Source of the DNA: Streptomyces hyaluromycini
GTDB lineage: Bacteria; Actinomycetota; Actinomycetes; Streptomycetales; Streptomycetaceae
Length of the DNA stretch: 64,000 nucleotides
NCBI RefSeq assembly: GCF_002217755.1
Contig: NZ_BCFL01000019.1
Coordinates: forward strand, 372,001-436,000
Direction: 5' to 3'
The notes beneath the pieces were generated by a model that worked only from the letters and a program-made list of their open reading frames with translations, had not been told where the DNA came from and made no database searches. Made by a program: the position numbers and the translations under genes. Each line of letters opens with the position of its first letter. Positions within the stretch are counted from its first letter, which is position 1. Positions 1-8,670 of the stretch are shown here, in pieces.

Positions 1-1
1 A

Positions 2-292
2 CTCGTGGCGGCGGAACTGCTGGCCAACGCGCACTGTCACACAAAAGGGCCCTACGCCCTCCGCCTCCGCTCGGCCGAGCCCGGTCGTCTCCGGGTGGCC
101 GTATGGGACACCGACCCGCACGTTCCGCCCGGCTTCTCGAACGCGTCCGCCCAGCCGCCCCCACCCGACGCCGAGCACGGCCGCGGACTGCCCCTGGTGC
201 GGGCCTGTGCGGACACCTGGGGTGCGTCGCGGCTCCATGAGCTCGGCAAGCTGCTGTGGGCCGAGTGCGGAGGCGGGGCGGTGGCGTGGTGA
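2..292 (+). CDS. ATP-binding (HATPase_c, anti-sigma-like) protein, 5'-truncated
   Basis: The reading frame is open from the first bases, so the gene begins outside the window and only its C-terminal 96 or so residues are visible. The segment LVAAELLANAHCH resembles the N-box of RsbW/SpoIIAB-like histidine-kinase-type ATPases (usually ELVTNAVRHA). EHGRGLPLVRACADTWG resembles the G-box and ATP lid. In Streptomyces many such stand-alone domains are thought to act as anti-sigma or regulatory kinases, but no partner can be seen here because the upstream side is missing. The family call rests on motif resemblance only; the function is inferred. Confidence 0.7.
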   Translation, partial: LVAAELLANAHCHTKGPYALRLRSAEPGRLRVAVWDTDPHVPPGFSNASAQPPPPDAEHGRGLPLVRACADTWGASRLHELGKLLWAECGGGAVAW

Positions 293-342
293 CCAGGGCC
301 ATACTGGGAAGCGGAGCGATGCCCCTTCATCAGGAGCTGATC

Positions 343-618
343 ATGAGCGCACAGCCCGAGCACGGCTGGGGAGCGATGCCCCTCCCGGAGATCCGGACCG
401 TGGACGACCTGCGCAGCGCGCTCAGTCGCTACGGCTTCCCGGGCGACCGCGAGCGCTTCGAGGAGGAGCTGGCGGCAGCCATAGGAGCGTCGCCCACCAA
501 TGACTTCGCCGGCGCCGCTGCTGTGGTCCGCGCCTACCGGCACCGGGTCCTGATCAGGAACTCGTCCGAGGTTATGACGGCGCTGGAGGACGCGCGAGCC
601 GGAGGCGGCGGTACGTGA
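343..618 (+). CDS. Small acidic protein, antitoxin-like (possibly DUF6247)
   Basis: This is a 91-residue protein. I chose the ATG at 343 because AGGAG lies six bases upstream; longer in-frame starts have no ribosome site. It is mostly helical and charged, with a conserved-looking stretch EIRTVDDLRSALSRYGFPGD. From memory it resembles DUF6247, a small Streptomyces family often placed before a small toxin-like gene. Its stop overlaps the GTG start of the next gene by four bases (GTGA), so the two are probably translated together. The antitoxin role is inferred from size, order and coupling, not from a recognised DNA-binding motif. Confidence 0.55.
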   Translation: MSAQPEHGWGAMPLPEIRTVDDLRSALSRYGFPGDRERFEEELAAAIGASPTNDFAGAAAVVRAYRHRVLIRNSSEVMTALEDARAGGGGT

Positions 619-896
619 ACGACGTCCCGTTGGAGGAGGCCGAGCCCGCAAGGAAGGCGTTCGGGGACCTGGCGGAGGGGGAGCGGGAAGTGGTCCGGGA
701 GGCGCTCGCCGCAATCGCCCGCGACCCGGCGGTGGGCCGCGAGATCCCCGGGTGGCGGCCTCCGTCCGTGGAGTACACGTACACCACACCACTCGCCCGC
801 GACTCGGCCGAGGCCATCACCGTCGTGTACACGCACACCCCGGGCATGGGGGTGACCGTCGTGTACTACTTCCGAGATCCACAGGTCGTGGACTGA
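615..896 (+). CDS. Small RelE/ParE-sized protein, possible toxin
   Basis: A 93-residue protein starts at GTG 615 inside the stop region of the preceding gene. The N-terminal half looks like two helices (EGEREVVREALAAIARDP). The C-terminal half is strand-rich (ITVVYTH, VTVVYYF), the order seen in RelE/ParE toxins. I do not see the usual RelE basic catalytic residues clearly, and the YTYTT segment is unusual. It could equally be a hypothetical protein of unknown role. The coupled pair resembles a toxin-antitoxin operon with the antitoxin first, but this is inference. Confidence 0.45.
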   Translation: MNDVPLEEAEPARKAFGDLAEGEREVVREALAAIARDPAVGREIPGWRPPSVEYTYTTPLARDSAEAITVVYTHTPGMGVTVVYYFRDPQVVD

Positions 897-935
897 CCCG
901 TTTCCGGGAAGCCCCGACAGTGCGATGATCGGCCG

Positions 936-1265
936 GTGGGCATAGCCATCAGCACAACGCTCTTCATCACCGCCTTCTTCTGCATCGGCGCGGGCATCAC
1001 GGTCGCCACGACGTCCTGGACGTTTCCCTGGTTGGCAGGCAAGGTGTACAGGCCTCGGCTGTGGGGTGCCGGGTACGTCCTGTTCGGCGTCGTCGTCCTC
1101 TACCACGCGGTGGTCGCACTGGTGCATGTCGACCCGACGGTGGACCTGGTGATGACGGTCGTGACCACGGTGACGGCCCTTGCCGGCCTCGGGATGATGG
1201 GGTTCGCTCAGCGGGTGGGGCACGGGACGCGGTCGCCCCGTACCGGGCCCGGCGCCACCGACTAG
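936..1265 (+). CDS. Small integral membrane protein, unknown function
   Basis: A 109-residue protein with three probable membrane helices, around residues 4-25, 43-64 and 70-92, and a short charged C-terminal tail. The start is a GTG at 936 and no strong ribosome-binding site is seen. Its stop overlaps the tail of the convergent aldo/keto reductase gene by four bases. I do not recognise a named family. Nothing in the sequence points to a substrate or partner. Confidence 0.55.
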   Translation: MGIAISTTLFITAFFCIGAGITVATTSWTFPWLAGKVYRPRLWGAGYVLFGVVVLYHAVVALVHVDPTVDLVMTVVTTVTALAGLGMMGFAQRVGHGTRSPRTGPGATD

Positions 1266-2164
1266 CGGGGCTCGTCCTGCCTGTCGAGGACGGTCAGCTC
1301 CTTCTCGGTCAGTCGCAGGGCGCCGGCGGCGATGTTCTGCGCGAGGTGTGCCGGGTTCGCGGTGCCGGGAATGGCCAGCACGTGCGGACCGCGATGGAGG
1401 GTCCAGGCGAGCCGTACCTGGGCCGGCGTGGCGTCGTGGGCACGGGCGACGGAGCGGACGCGCGCGTCGTGCTCCTGGTCTGCGGCCGCCTCGCGCCGCA
1501 GGCCGGAGACCGCGAAGAACGGGACGAAGGCGATGCCCTGCTCCCCGCACAGGTCCACCAGCCCGCTCTCGTCGGCGCGGCGCCAGTCCAGGCCGTAGGA
1601 GTTCTGCACGCAGACCACGGGCGCGATCTTCTGGGCCTCGGCCACGTGCTCGGGCAGGACGGCGGAGAGCCCGAGGTGCCGGATCAGACCGGCCGCGCGC
1701 AGCTCGGCGAGGGCGCCGAAGTGCTCGGCGATCGACGCCGTGCGGGGGCCTCCGGCGCGCAGGTTCACCACATCCAGGCAGTCCCGGCCGAGCTGGCGCA
1801 GGTTCTCCTCGACCTGGCCGCGCAGCTGGTCGGGGCGGGCCCGGTAGAGCCACTCTCCGGAGGGATCGCGCCCCGGGCCCACCTTGGTCACCACGACCAC
1901 GTCGCCGCGCCAGGACGAGAGGGCGCGGTTGATGAGCTCGTTGGCGGACCGCAGCGGCGAGAAGTAGAAGGCGGCCGTGTCGACATGGTTCACCCCCTGC
2001 TCGAACGCGCTGTGCAGCAGACCGACCGCGGCATCGCGGTCGATCGGCGCGCCGTCGGAGTTCCCCATCATCCCGTTGCCCGTCAGCCGCATCGCGCCGT
2101 AGCCGATGCGGTTGACCTCCAGATCCCCGAGCATCCAGGTCCCTGCTGCCGCTGCTGCGCTCAC
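1262..2164 (-). CDS. Aldo/keto reductase (PdxI/YdbC-like)
   Basis: A 300-residue TIM-barrel oxidoreductase of normal family length. It carries the N-terminal GYGAMRL segment, the catalytic Asp and Tyr in HVDTAAFYFS, and the catalytic Lys in VVVTKVG. The usual catalytic His strand (DLYxxH) is replaced by DVVNLR. From memory this is the form found in E. coli YdbC/PdxI, an NADPH-dependent pyridoxal reductase, so I favour that subgroup. The C-terminal AIPGTANPAHLAQN is the expected NADPH-binding phosphate loop. It is cytoplasmic. The neighbouring genes do not suggest a pathway, so the physiological substrate is open. Confidence 0.85.
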   Translation of the reverse strand: MSAAAAAGTWMLGDLEVNRIGYGAMRLTGNGMMGNSDGAPIDRDAAVGLLHSAFEQGVNHVDTAAFYFSPLRSANELINRALSSWRGDVVVVTKVGPGRDPSGEWLYRARPDQLRGQVEENLRQLGRDCLDVVNLRAGGPRTASIAEHFGALAELRAAGLIRHLGLSAVLPEHVAEAQKIAPVVCVQNSYGLDWRRADESGLVDLCGEQGIAFVPFFAVSGLRREAAADQEHDARVRSVARAHDATPAQVRLAWTLHRGPHVLAIPGTANPAHLAQNIAAGALRLTEKELTVLDRQDEPR

Positions 2165-2335
2165 CGTGCTCCTTCGCCTGTCGGTTCGTCAGGTCCTGGA
2201 GTATGGGCCGGTCACGGCGTGCTGCGACAGGCCGAACGGCGGGGCAGAACGTCACACTTCTATCGGGAACCAACGCCCGGCGCACCGCCGTTGAACCTGC
2301 TGAGAGAGCTTGGGGCAGAGCGGAACTCCGAGCGC

Positions 2336-3109
2336 TCAGCGCAAGGCGCGGTCCAGATGGGGCCGGTGGTCGGAGACCCACTGGTACGCCTGCCGTACCT
2401 CTGTCACCACCCCGGCGTCACGGAGACGGATCATCGTGGGGTCTCCGGATCCGGCTGCCGCCTCGATGCCGCGTCGGCACCGGTCCTGCCACCACAGGAT
2501 CACAGAGACGAGATCACGCCGGTTCGTGAGCCCGTAGGCGTCGGCGATCAGACGCAGCCGTCGCGCGGCCTCGGAGGCGTCCTCGACGCTCGGCCCGAGC
2601 CCGAGGTACTGCCAGCAGACGTGGGCGACGTCGTGGATGCGCGCGCCCGGCGCCGCCAGATCCCAGTCGATGAAGGCCACCGGGCGCAGCACGCCGCCGA
2701 CCGGTCGGTAGACGGTGTTCCTGGGCGCGAGGTCGTTGTGGCAGACGACCTCATGTGGACCTGCCAGTTCCGTGCCCGCCGTCAGGTCGTGGAACTCCCG
2801 CACGAGCTGGGCGACCCGCCGCAGACTCCCGTCGGAGTACACCTCCGGCGGTTGCCGCGGTTGCCAGGCCACATGCCCGTCGAGGTAGGTGAGGACCTCA
2901 CGGCCCTCCTCGTCGATGCCGTGGTGGCGCGGTGCACCGGGCCAGCCGCCGGCCTCGAACAGCTTCAACAACTCCCCGACGAACCGCGTACCGGCGGACG
3001 CGGGACGCCGCACGGTGGCGCCGACGCGCACCACGTGACTGACAAGCCCACCAGGCAGCGGCGATTCGCCGGACCCCTCACCCTGCACGATACTTTGCAC
3101 GATCTTCAC
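2336..3109 (-). CDS. Aminoglycoside phosphotransferase (APH)-fold kinase
   Basis: A 257-residue protein with the APH/choline-kinase signature. VCHNDLAPRN holds the catalytic Asp and the Asn metal ligand, and FIDWDLAAPG holds the DFG-like Asp. The protein is shorter at the N terminus than most APH kinases. It starts at GTG 3109 and the N-lobe glycine loop is not obvious, so a truncated or simplified N-lobe is possible. APH-fold enzymes phosphorylate antibiotics, sugars, choline or other small hydroxyl compounds; nothing here identifies the substrate. A role in resistance should not be assumed. Confidence 0.8.
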   Translation of the reverse strand: MKIVQSIVQGEGSGESPLPGGLVSHVVRVGATVRRPASAGTRFVGELLKLFEAGGWPGAPRHHGIDEEGREVLTYLDGHVAWQPRQPPEVYSDGSLRRVAQLVREFHDLTAGTELAGPHEVVCHNDLAPRNTVYRPVGGVLRPVAFIDWDLAAPGARIHDVAHVCWQYLGLGPSVEDASEAARRLRLIADAYGLTNRRDLVSVILWWQDRCRRGIEAAAGSGDPTMIRLRDAGVVTEVRQAYQWVSDHRPHLDRALR

Positions 3110-3240
3110 TCAACACTTTTCCGTCACCCACCGTGGGTACTTCACGGTTTCCGGGTCCTCGGCGACAGGCTCGTGATCGCCGAGGACCGGCACGCGGAGC
3201 TGTGGCCGGACGCGGACCGTGTTGACGTCGGCGAACGGTT

Positions 3241-4752
3241 TCAGCGGCCCAGGAAGATCGGGTTGGTCAGCGCCGCCAGGGCGCCGGGTACCGTGCCCGC
3301 CGCTGTCTCGTGGCGCAGTTCCGCGCGTACGTACGCCGCGTACGTCGGGGTCGTCCGCCACTCCACGGCCCCCGAGCCGGCCACCGGCAGTGGGTCGCTG
3401 GTGAGGAGGACGCCCTGGTCGGTGACGAAGCGGACGGTGCAGCGGGGGACGCCGGAGGCCTCCAGGCGGACGGTCACCGGGGTGTCGGGGGCGACGGCGA
3501 GACGTTCGCCGATGCCCGCCTGTTCGCCGCGGCCGCCCGTCGCCGTGAAGCTCAGCGTCACGTTCTTCGACTCGGCGATGTAGGAGCGGCCCGCGCGCAG
3601 GCCCTCCTGGATGGCCTCGCGGGACAGGTCGTCGGCGAGGACGACCGTCTGGGGCGAGCCGACGGCGTCCGGGTCGCGGTGCGCGTCGCTGTTGCCCATG
3701 CCCGGGAGCCACTGCCGGTTGTCGCGCACCGACGCGACCAGCGTGGCGTCCCAGGCGGAGAGGGCCACCTCGTCGTCGGGGGTGTAGGGGCCGTTCCACA
3801 CCTCGACCGCGTCCGCCTCCCCGAAGCCGAACTTCCAGGCGCAGCCGACGCACGTGGCGTGCGGATGCGCCGGTACGACCAGACCGCCGGCCTTGTGGAT
3901 CTGGTGGGCGAAGCGGCCGAACCGGTTGTCGCGGGCCCGGTAGCGCCAGTCGACGAAGGTACCGGGCTCCGTGCCGAGGGCGACGACATGGCCGTTGCGG
4001 GTGGTGACCTCCTCGCCGAGCATGATGAGCAGGTCGTCGCCGGCCTGGTCCGCCCAGTGCGGGTGCGAGGAGTGCGTGTTGTGGTCCGAGGAGTTGATGA
4101 AGTCCAGCCCGGCGGCGCGGGCGAGGGCCGCGATCTCGGCGGGGGTGCGGCGGCCGTCGGAGTACCAGGAGTGGAGGTGGCAGTCGCCCCGGTACCAGTC
4201 CCGGCCGCGGCCCTTGGCGCGGGAGGGCGGGTAGACCGGGCGGACGGGAGTGCCGGGTTCGCCGTACGTGAGGGTGATCGTCAGCTCGTAGGCGAGGCCC
4301 TGCGGGGCGACCGTGTAGGGGCCGAGGGCGATGTGCCAGGTGCCGGCGCCGACCGGGCCGGGGATGTAGCCGGGGGTCGCGTCGTCGGCGCGGACGAAGA
4401 ACTCCGTGCGGGCGCCGCCCGACCAGCCCCGGAAGCCCTTGCCGCCCAGCTCGGTGCCGTGCTGGTCGAAGATGCCGATGTCGAGCGCGTTGCCCGTGGT
4501 GCCGGCCGGGACGCTCGGCCTGTCGTAGGTGTAGGAGACCTTGATCTCCCGTACGCCGGTGGGCACTTCGACCGGTACGTACACGAAGTCCGGGGAGCCG
4601 GGCGGCAGGGTGCCGCGTACCGTCGCCGTCTCCTGAGTCCCCTGGTCCTGACCGTCCGCCGCTGCGAAGCTCACGGGTCCCAACGTAAGGGCTGCCGCGG
4701 CGCCCGTCACGAACAGCGCGCGTCTGCCGATGCCGTGCGTGTCCTCACACAT
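3241..4752 (-). CDS. Secreted PHP-domain metal-dependent phosphoesterase (CehA/McbA-like)
   Basis: A 503-residue protein. I chose the ATG at 4752 because GAGGGGAGAG lies about eight bases upstream; an upstream ATG in the same frame lacks a ribosome site. The N terminus GRRALFVTGAAAALTLG looks like a Tat signal. The middle carries the PHP metal-binding signature DCHLHSWYSDG, followed by SSDHNTHSSH and PAHPHATC, which supply the His and Asp ligands. A beta-rich segment precedes the PHP domain and another follows it. The family hydrolyses phosphoesters or related bonds outside the cytoplasm. The exact substrate is not visible from context. Confidence 0.8.
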   Translation of the reverse strand: MCEDTHGIGRRALFVTGAAAALTLGPVSFAAADGQDQGTQETATVRGTLPPGSPDFVYVPVEVPTGVREIKVSYTYDRPSVPAGTTGNALDIGIFDQHGTELGGKGFRGWSGGARTEFFVRADDATPGYIPGPVGAGTWHIALGPYTVAPQGLAYELTITLTYGEPGTPVRPVYPPSRAKGRGRDWYRGDCHLHSWYSDGRRTPAEIAALARAAGLDFINSSDHNTHSSHPHWADQAGDDLLIMLGEEVTTRNGHVVALGTEPGTFVDWRYRARDNRFGRFAHQIHKAGGLVVPAHPHATCVGCAWKFGFGEADAVEVWNGPYTPDDEVALSAWDATLVASVRDNRQWLPGMGNSDAHRDPDAVGSPQTVVLADDLSREAIQEGLRAGRSYIAESKNVTLSFTATGGRGEQAGIGERLAVAPDTPVTVRLEASGVPRCTVRFVTDQGVLLTSDPLPVAGSGAVEWRTTPTYAAYVRAELRHETAAGTVPGALAALTNPIFLGR

Positions 4753-4913
4753 ACCGCTCACTCTCCCCTCTCGACGTGAACTCCCCCGGAACCCGGAAGG
4801 ACAGGGAATCCACAGCCGTCCGTATGTCATGTGCATAGCTGTGTGAAAGGCGGTACGCGTGATGCCGACCAGTCGGTATGGACAGATCGAGCCACCCCCG
4901 GTACAGATGGGAC

Positions 4914-5759
4914 ATGCGCATAGCCGTCACGGTCTTCCTCACCGACGAGACCATCGCCCCCGTCCGGCTCGCCCGTGAGCTGGAGGCACGCGGGTTCGCC
5001 GGGCTGTACCTGCCCGAGCACACGCACATCCCGGTCGAGCGGACCACCCCGTACCCGGCGGGCGGCGACCTGCCCCGCGAGTACGGCCGTACCCTCGACC
5101 CCTTCGTCGCCCTCGGCCAGGCCGCCGCCGTCACCGAGGGCCTCGGCCTCGGCACCGGCATCACCCTGGTCGCCCAGCACGACCCGATCGACCTGGCCAA
5201 GCAGATCGCCACCCTCGACCACCTGTCCGGCGGCCGCTTCACCCTCGGTGTCGGCTTCGGCTGGAACGTCGAGGAGGCCGCGGACCACGGGGTGCGGTGG
5301 CGCGACCGGCGGGAGCTCGGCCGGGACCGGATGGCGTTGATGCGGGCGCTGTGGGCGGAGGAACCGACCGCCTACGAGGGGGAGTTCGGGAGCGTACGGG
5401 CGTCGTCCGCGTATCCCAAGCCCGTCCAGAAGCCGCGCGGGCCGGTCGCCGGTCCCCGCACGCTGATCGGCGGGGCCGCCGGGCCGAAGCTGTTCGCGCA
5501 CATCGCGGAGTATGCCGACGGGTGGCTGCCGATCGGGGGACGGGGGCTGACGGAGTCGCTGCCGGTGCTCCGCTCGGTGTGGGCGGACGCTGGGCGCGAC
5601 CCGGCGGCGCTTCAGGTGGTGCCGTACGCCGTCTTCCCGAGCGCCGGCAAGCTCGCGCACTATGCCGAACTGGGCATCGAGGAGGTCGTGGTGCAGTTGC
5701 CTCCGGCGGGGGAGGCCGAAGTGCTGGGGGTGCTGGACGCTTACGGGGAGTACCTGTGA
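4914..5759 (+). CDS. LLM-class F420-dependent oxidoreductase
   Basis: A 281-residue luciferase-like TIM-barrel enzyme. The start MRIAVTVFLTDE at 4914 matches where this family normally begins, so the upstream in-frame ATG at 4878 is less likely. Family landmarks are GLYLPEHTHI, GTGITLVAQHDP, GRFTLGVGFGWN and YADGWLPIG. Members use reduced F420 or FMN to transfer hydride to various substrates. The next gene, fbiC, makes the FO precursor of F420, which supports F420 as cofactor, although LLM enzymes are also common far from fbiC. A long inverted repeat lies downstream and probably ends the transcript. Confidence 0.85.
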   Translation: MRIAVTVFLTDETIAPVRLARELEARGFAGLYLPEHTHIPVERTTPYPAGGDLPREYGRTLDPFVALGQAAAVTEGLGLGTGITLVAQHDPIDLAKQIATLDHLSGGRFTLGVGFGWNVEEAADHGVRWRDRRELGRDRMALMRALWAEEPTAYEGEFGSVRASSAYPKPVQKPRGPVAGPRTLIGGAAGPKLFAHIAEYADGWLPIGGRGLTESLPVLRSVWADAGRDPAALQVVPYAVFPSAGKLAHYAELGIEEVVVQLPPAGEAEVLGVLDAYGEYL

Positions 5760-5802
5760 GGGGGTGCGCTGAGTTTCCGGGTGCGGGTGCGTGGGGGTTG
5801 CT

Positions 5803-5880
5803 CGCGCAGTTCCCCGCGCCCCTGAAGGGGCGCACTACAGCGCCCCTTCTTTTGCTTTTAGGGGCGCGGGGAACTGCGCG
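5803..5880. repeat. Perfect 21-bp inverted repeat with inner hairpin (dispersed repeat/terminator)
   Basis: The arms are 5803-5823 and 5860-5880, perfect reverse complements rich in GC (each contains GCAGTTCCCCGCGCC or its complement). The 36-base loop holds a second hairpin, AGGGGCGC at 5826-5833 with GCGCCCCT at 5840-5847. Imperfect pairing extends outwards on both sides to about 5776-5905. I recall near-identical repeats between many Streptomyces genes, so this is probably a dispersed intergenic repeat that also ends transcription of the oxidoreductase gene. Confidence 0.75.
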
Positions 5881-5967
5881 AACAGCCACGACGCACCTGC
5901 ACGTGCCCACGTACCGCCGCCCCACGGCCCCCACTGAACCCGCTCACCCCGAACGTATGCTCAAAGA

Positions 5968-8580
5968 ATGACGACTTCCGCGACCTCCGGAACCGGCCCC
6001 ACCGAGAACTCCATGCGTCGCGCCCTCAAACGCGCCCGGGACGGCGTCGCCCTCGACGTCTCCGAGGCCGCCGTCCTGCTCCAGGCGCGCGGCGCGGCCC
6101 TGGACGACCTCGCCGCGTCCGCCGCCCGGGTCCGTGACGCCGGCCTGGAAGAGGCCGGCCGGCCCGGTGTCATCACGTACTCGAAGAGCGTCTTCATCCC
6201 TCTCACCCGCCTGTGCCGCGACAAGTGCCACTACTGCACGTTCGTCACCGTCCCCGGCAAGCTCCGCCGGGCCGGGCACGGGATGTTCATGTCCCCGGAC
6301 GAGGTCCTCGACGTCGCCCGCAAGGGCGCGGCCCTCGGCTGCAAGGAAGCCCTGATCACCCTCGGCGACAAGCCCGAGGACCGCTGGCCGGAGGCGCGCG
6401 AGTGGCTCGACGCGCACGGTTACGACGACACGATCGCCTATGTCCGGGCCATCTCCGTCCGGATCCTGGAGGAGACCGGCCTGCTGCCGCATCTCAACCC
6501 CGGTGTGCTGTCCTGGACCGACTTCCAGCGGCTCAAGCCGGTCGCCCCGTCGATGGGCATGATGCTGGAGACGACCGCCACCCGGCTCTGGTCCGAGCCC
6601 GGCGGCCCGCACCACGGCTCCCCGGACAAGGAACCCGCCGTCCGGCTGCGGGTCCTTGAGGACGCGGGCCGCTCCTCCGTCCCCTTCACCTCCGGGATCC
6701 TGATCGGCATCGGCGAGACGTACGAGGAGCGTGCCGAGTCGCTTTTCGCCCTCCGCCGCGTCGCCCGCTCCTACCACGGCGTCCAGGAACTGATCATCCA
6801 GAACTTCCGCGCGAAGCCGGACACGGCGATGCGCGGCATGCCGGACGCCGAACTGGACGAGCTGGTGGCGGCCGTCGCGGTGGCGCGGCTGGTCATGGGG
6901 CCGGCCGGCAACATCCAGGCGCCGCCCAACCTCGTCAATGGGGGCACCTCCCAGACGGAGTCTGGGGGAGAGTACGAGCGGCTGATCGGCGCCGGTATCG
7001 ACGACTGGGGCGGGGTGTCCCCGCTCACCATCGACCACGTCAACCCCGAGCGCCCCTGGCCGCAGATCGAGGAACTGGCGCGGAAGTCGGCCGCGGCAGG
7101 CTTCGAGCTGCGGGAACGTCTCTGTGTGTACCCGGAGTTCGTCCGGCGCGGCGAGCCCTGGCTGGACCCGCGGCTGCGCCCGCACGTGGCCGCGCTGGCG
7201 GACCCGGAGACGGGCCTCGCGGTGCCGGACGCGGTGGTCGAGGGGCATCCCTGGCAGGAGCCGGAGGAGGTCTTCGTCGCCTCCGGCCGCACGGATCTGC
7301 ATGCCTCCATCGACACCCAGGGCCGTACGGGCGACCGGCGTGACGACTTCGACGAGGTGTACGGCGACTGGGGCGCGCTGCGGGAGGCGGCCGCCCCGGG
7401 GATGGCGCCGGAGCGGATCGACACGGACGTGCGCGCGGCCCTGGCGACCGCGGCCGACGACCCGACGAAGCTGACGGACGCCGAGGCGCTCGCCCTGTTC
7501 CACGCGGACGGCCCGGCGCTGGACGCGCTGACCGGGATCGCCGACGACGTGCGGAAGTCCGCGGTCGGCGACGACGTCACCTACATCGTCACCCGCAACA
7601 TCAACTTCACCAACGTCTGCTACACCGGCTGCCGCTTCTGCGCCTTCGCGCAACGGCGCACGGACGCGGACGCCTACACCCTCTCCCTGGACCAGGTCGC
7701 CGACCGGGCCCAGCAGGCGTGGGACGTCGGCGCGGTCGAGGTCTGCATGCAGGGCGGCATCCATCCCGACCTGCCCGGCACCGCGTACTTCGACATCGCG
7801 AAGGCGGTCAAGGAACGCGTCCCCGGCATGCACGTGCACGCCTTCTCCCCGATGGAGGTGGTGAACGGCGCGACCCGCACCGGCATGTCGATCCGGGAGT
7901 GGCTCACGGCGGCGAAGGAGGCGGGCCTCGACACCGTCCCCGGCACGGCGGCGGAGATCCTCGACGACGAGGTCCGCTGGGTCCTCACCAAGGGCAAGCT
8001 GCCCGCCGCCACCTGGATCGAGGTGATCACCACCGCCCACGAGGTCGGCATCCGCTCCTCCTCCACCATGATGTACGGCCATGTCGACCAGCCCCGCCAC
8101 TGGCTGGGCCACCTCCGCACGCTGGCCGGCATCCAGCAGCGCACGGGCGGCTTCACGGAGTTCGTGACGCTGCCCTTCATCCACACCAACGCGCCCGTCT
8201 ACCTGGCGGGCATCTCCCGTCCGGGCCCGACGATGCGCGACAACCGGGCGGTGACGGCGATGGCGCGTCTCCTCCTGCACCCCTACATCCCGAACATCCA
8301 GACAAGCTGGGTGAAACTGGGCGCGGAAGGTGCCGCGGAGATGCTCCGCTCGGGCGCCAACGACCTCGGCGGCACCCTGATGGAGGAGACGATCTCGCGG
8401 ATGGCGGGGTCGTCGTACGGCTCGTACAAGTCGGTGCGGGACCTCGTCGCCGTGGCGGAGGCGGCGGGGCGTCCGGCGAAGCCCCGTACGACGCTGTACG
8501 GCGAGGTGCCGGAGGAACGGCAGCGGGCGGCGGAGGCGTCCGACGGGCACCTGCCGGAGCTGCTGCCGGTGCTGGACTGA
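5968..8580 (+). CDS. fbiC: FO synthase, bifunctional CofG-CofH (F420 biosynthesis)
   Basis: An 870-residue fusion of two radical-SAM enzymes that together make FO, the deazaflavin chromophore of coenzyme F420, from the riboflavin intermediate 5-amino-6-ribitylaminouracil and tyrosine. The CofG-like half has its [4Fe-4S] motif CRDKCHYC with cysteines 83, 87 and 90. The CofH-like half has CYTGCRFC with cysteines 551, 555 and 558. Both halves are complete, and the length matches actinobacterial FbiC. Near the end of the CofG half, residues about 324-335 are encoded by a small palindromic repeat that looks inserted in frame (see separate entry). The gene stands alone downstream of an F420-type oxidoreductase. 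Confidence 0.96.
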   Translation: MTTSATSGTGPTENSMRRALKRARDGVALDVSEAAVLLQARGAALDDLAASAARVRDAGLEEAGRPGVITYSKSVFIPLTRLCRDKCHYCTFVTVPGKLRRAGHGMFMSPDEVLDVARKGAALGCKEALITLGDKPEDRWPEAREWLDAHGYDDTIAYVRAISVRILEETGLLPHLNPGVLSWTDFQRLKPVAPSMGMMLETTATRLWSEPGGPHHGSPDKEPAVRLRVLEDAGRSSVPFTSGILIGIGETYEERAESLFALRRVARSYHGVQELIIQNFRAKPDTAMRGMPDAELDELVAAVAVARLVMGPAGNIQAPPNLVNGGTSQTESGGEYERLIGAGIDDWGGVSPLTIDHVNPERPWPQIEELARKSAAAGFELRERLCVYPEFVRRGEPWLDPRLRPHVAALADPETGLAVPDAVVEGHPWQEPEEVFVASGRTDLHASIDTQGRTGDRRDDFDEVYGDWGALREAAAPGMAPERIDTDVRAALATAADDPTKLTDAEALALFHADGPALDALTGIADDVRKSAVGDDVTYIVTRNINFTNVCYTGCRFCAFAQRRTDADAYTLSLDQVADRAQQAWDVGAVEVCMQGGIHPDLPGTAYFDIAKAVKERVPGMHVHAFSPMEVVNGATRTGMSIREWLTAAKEAGLDTVPGTAAEILDDEVRWVLTKGKLPAATWIEVITTAHEVGIRSSSTMMYGHVDQPRHWLGHLRTLAGIQQRTGGFTEFVTLPFIHTNAPVYLAGISRPGPTMRDNRAVTAMARLLLHPYIPNIQTSWVKLGAEGAAEMLRSGANDLGGTLMEETISRMAGSSYGSYKSVRDLVAVAEAAGRPAKPRTTLYGEVPEERQRAAEASDGHLPELLPVLD
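6939..6970 (+). repeat. Small palindromic repeat carried in frame inside fbiC
   Basis: The segment reads GGGGCACCTCCCAGAC, then GGA, then GTCTGGGGGAG, a hairpin with a stem of about 8-10 pairs. It encodes roughly NGGTSQTESGGE in fbiC. From memory, similar GGGGGCACCTCCC...GGGGGAG elements are scattered through Streptomyces genomes, mostly between genes. The length change it causes preserves the reading frame. Confidence 0.6.
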
Positions 8581-8670
8581 GCGGAGCGAGTGGGCGGGCA
8601 GCGCACAGTACGATGATCCGACCCCTGTGCGAATGAGCGGGGGGCCTCATAACGGAGGAGATGCGTACCC

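Noticed and set aside
2336..3109. Aminoglycoside resistance gene
   Set aside because: The kinase fold is clear, but many non-resistance kinases share it and nothing in context points to antibiotic modification.
5944..8550. A minus-strand open frame of about 868 codons opposite fbiC
   Set aside because: It mirrors the GC-rich third positions of fbiC, has Arg/His/Asp-rich low-complexity sequence and no domain; the plus-strand protein has complete radical-SAM motifs.
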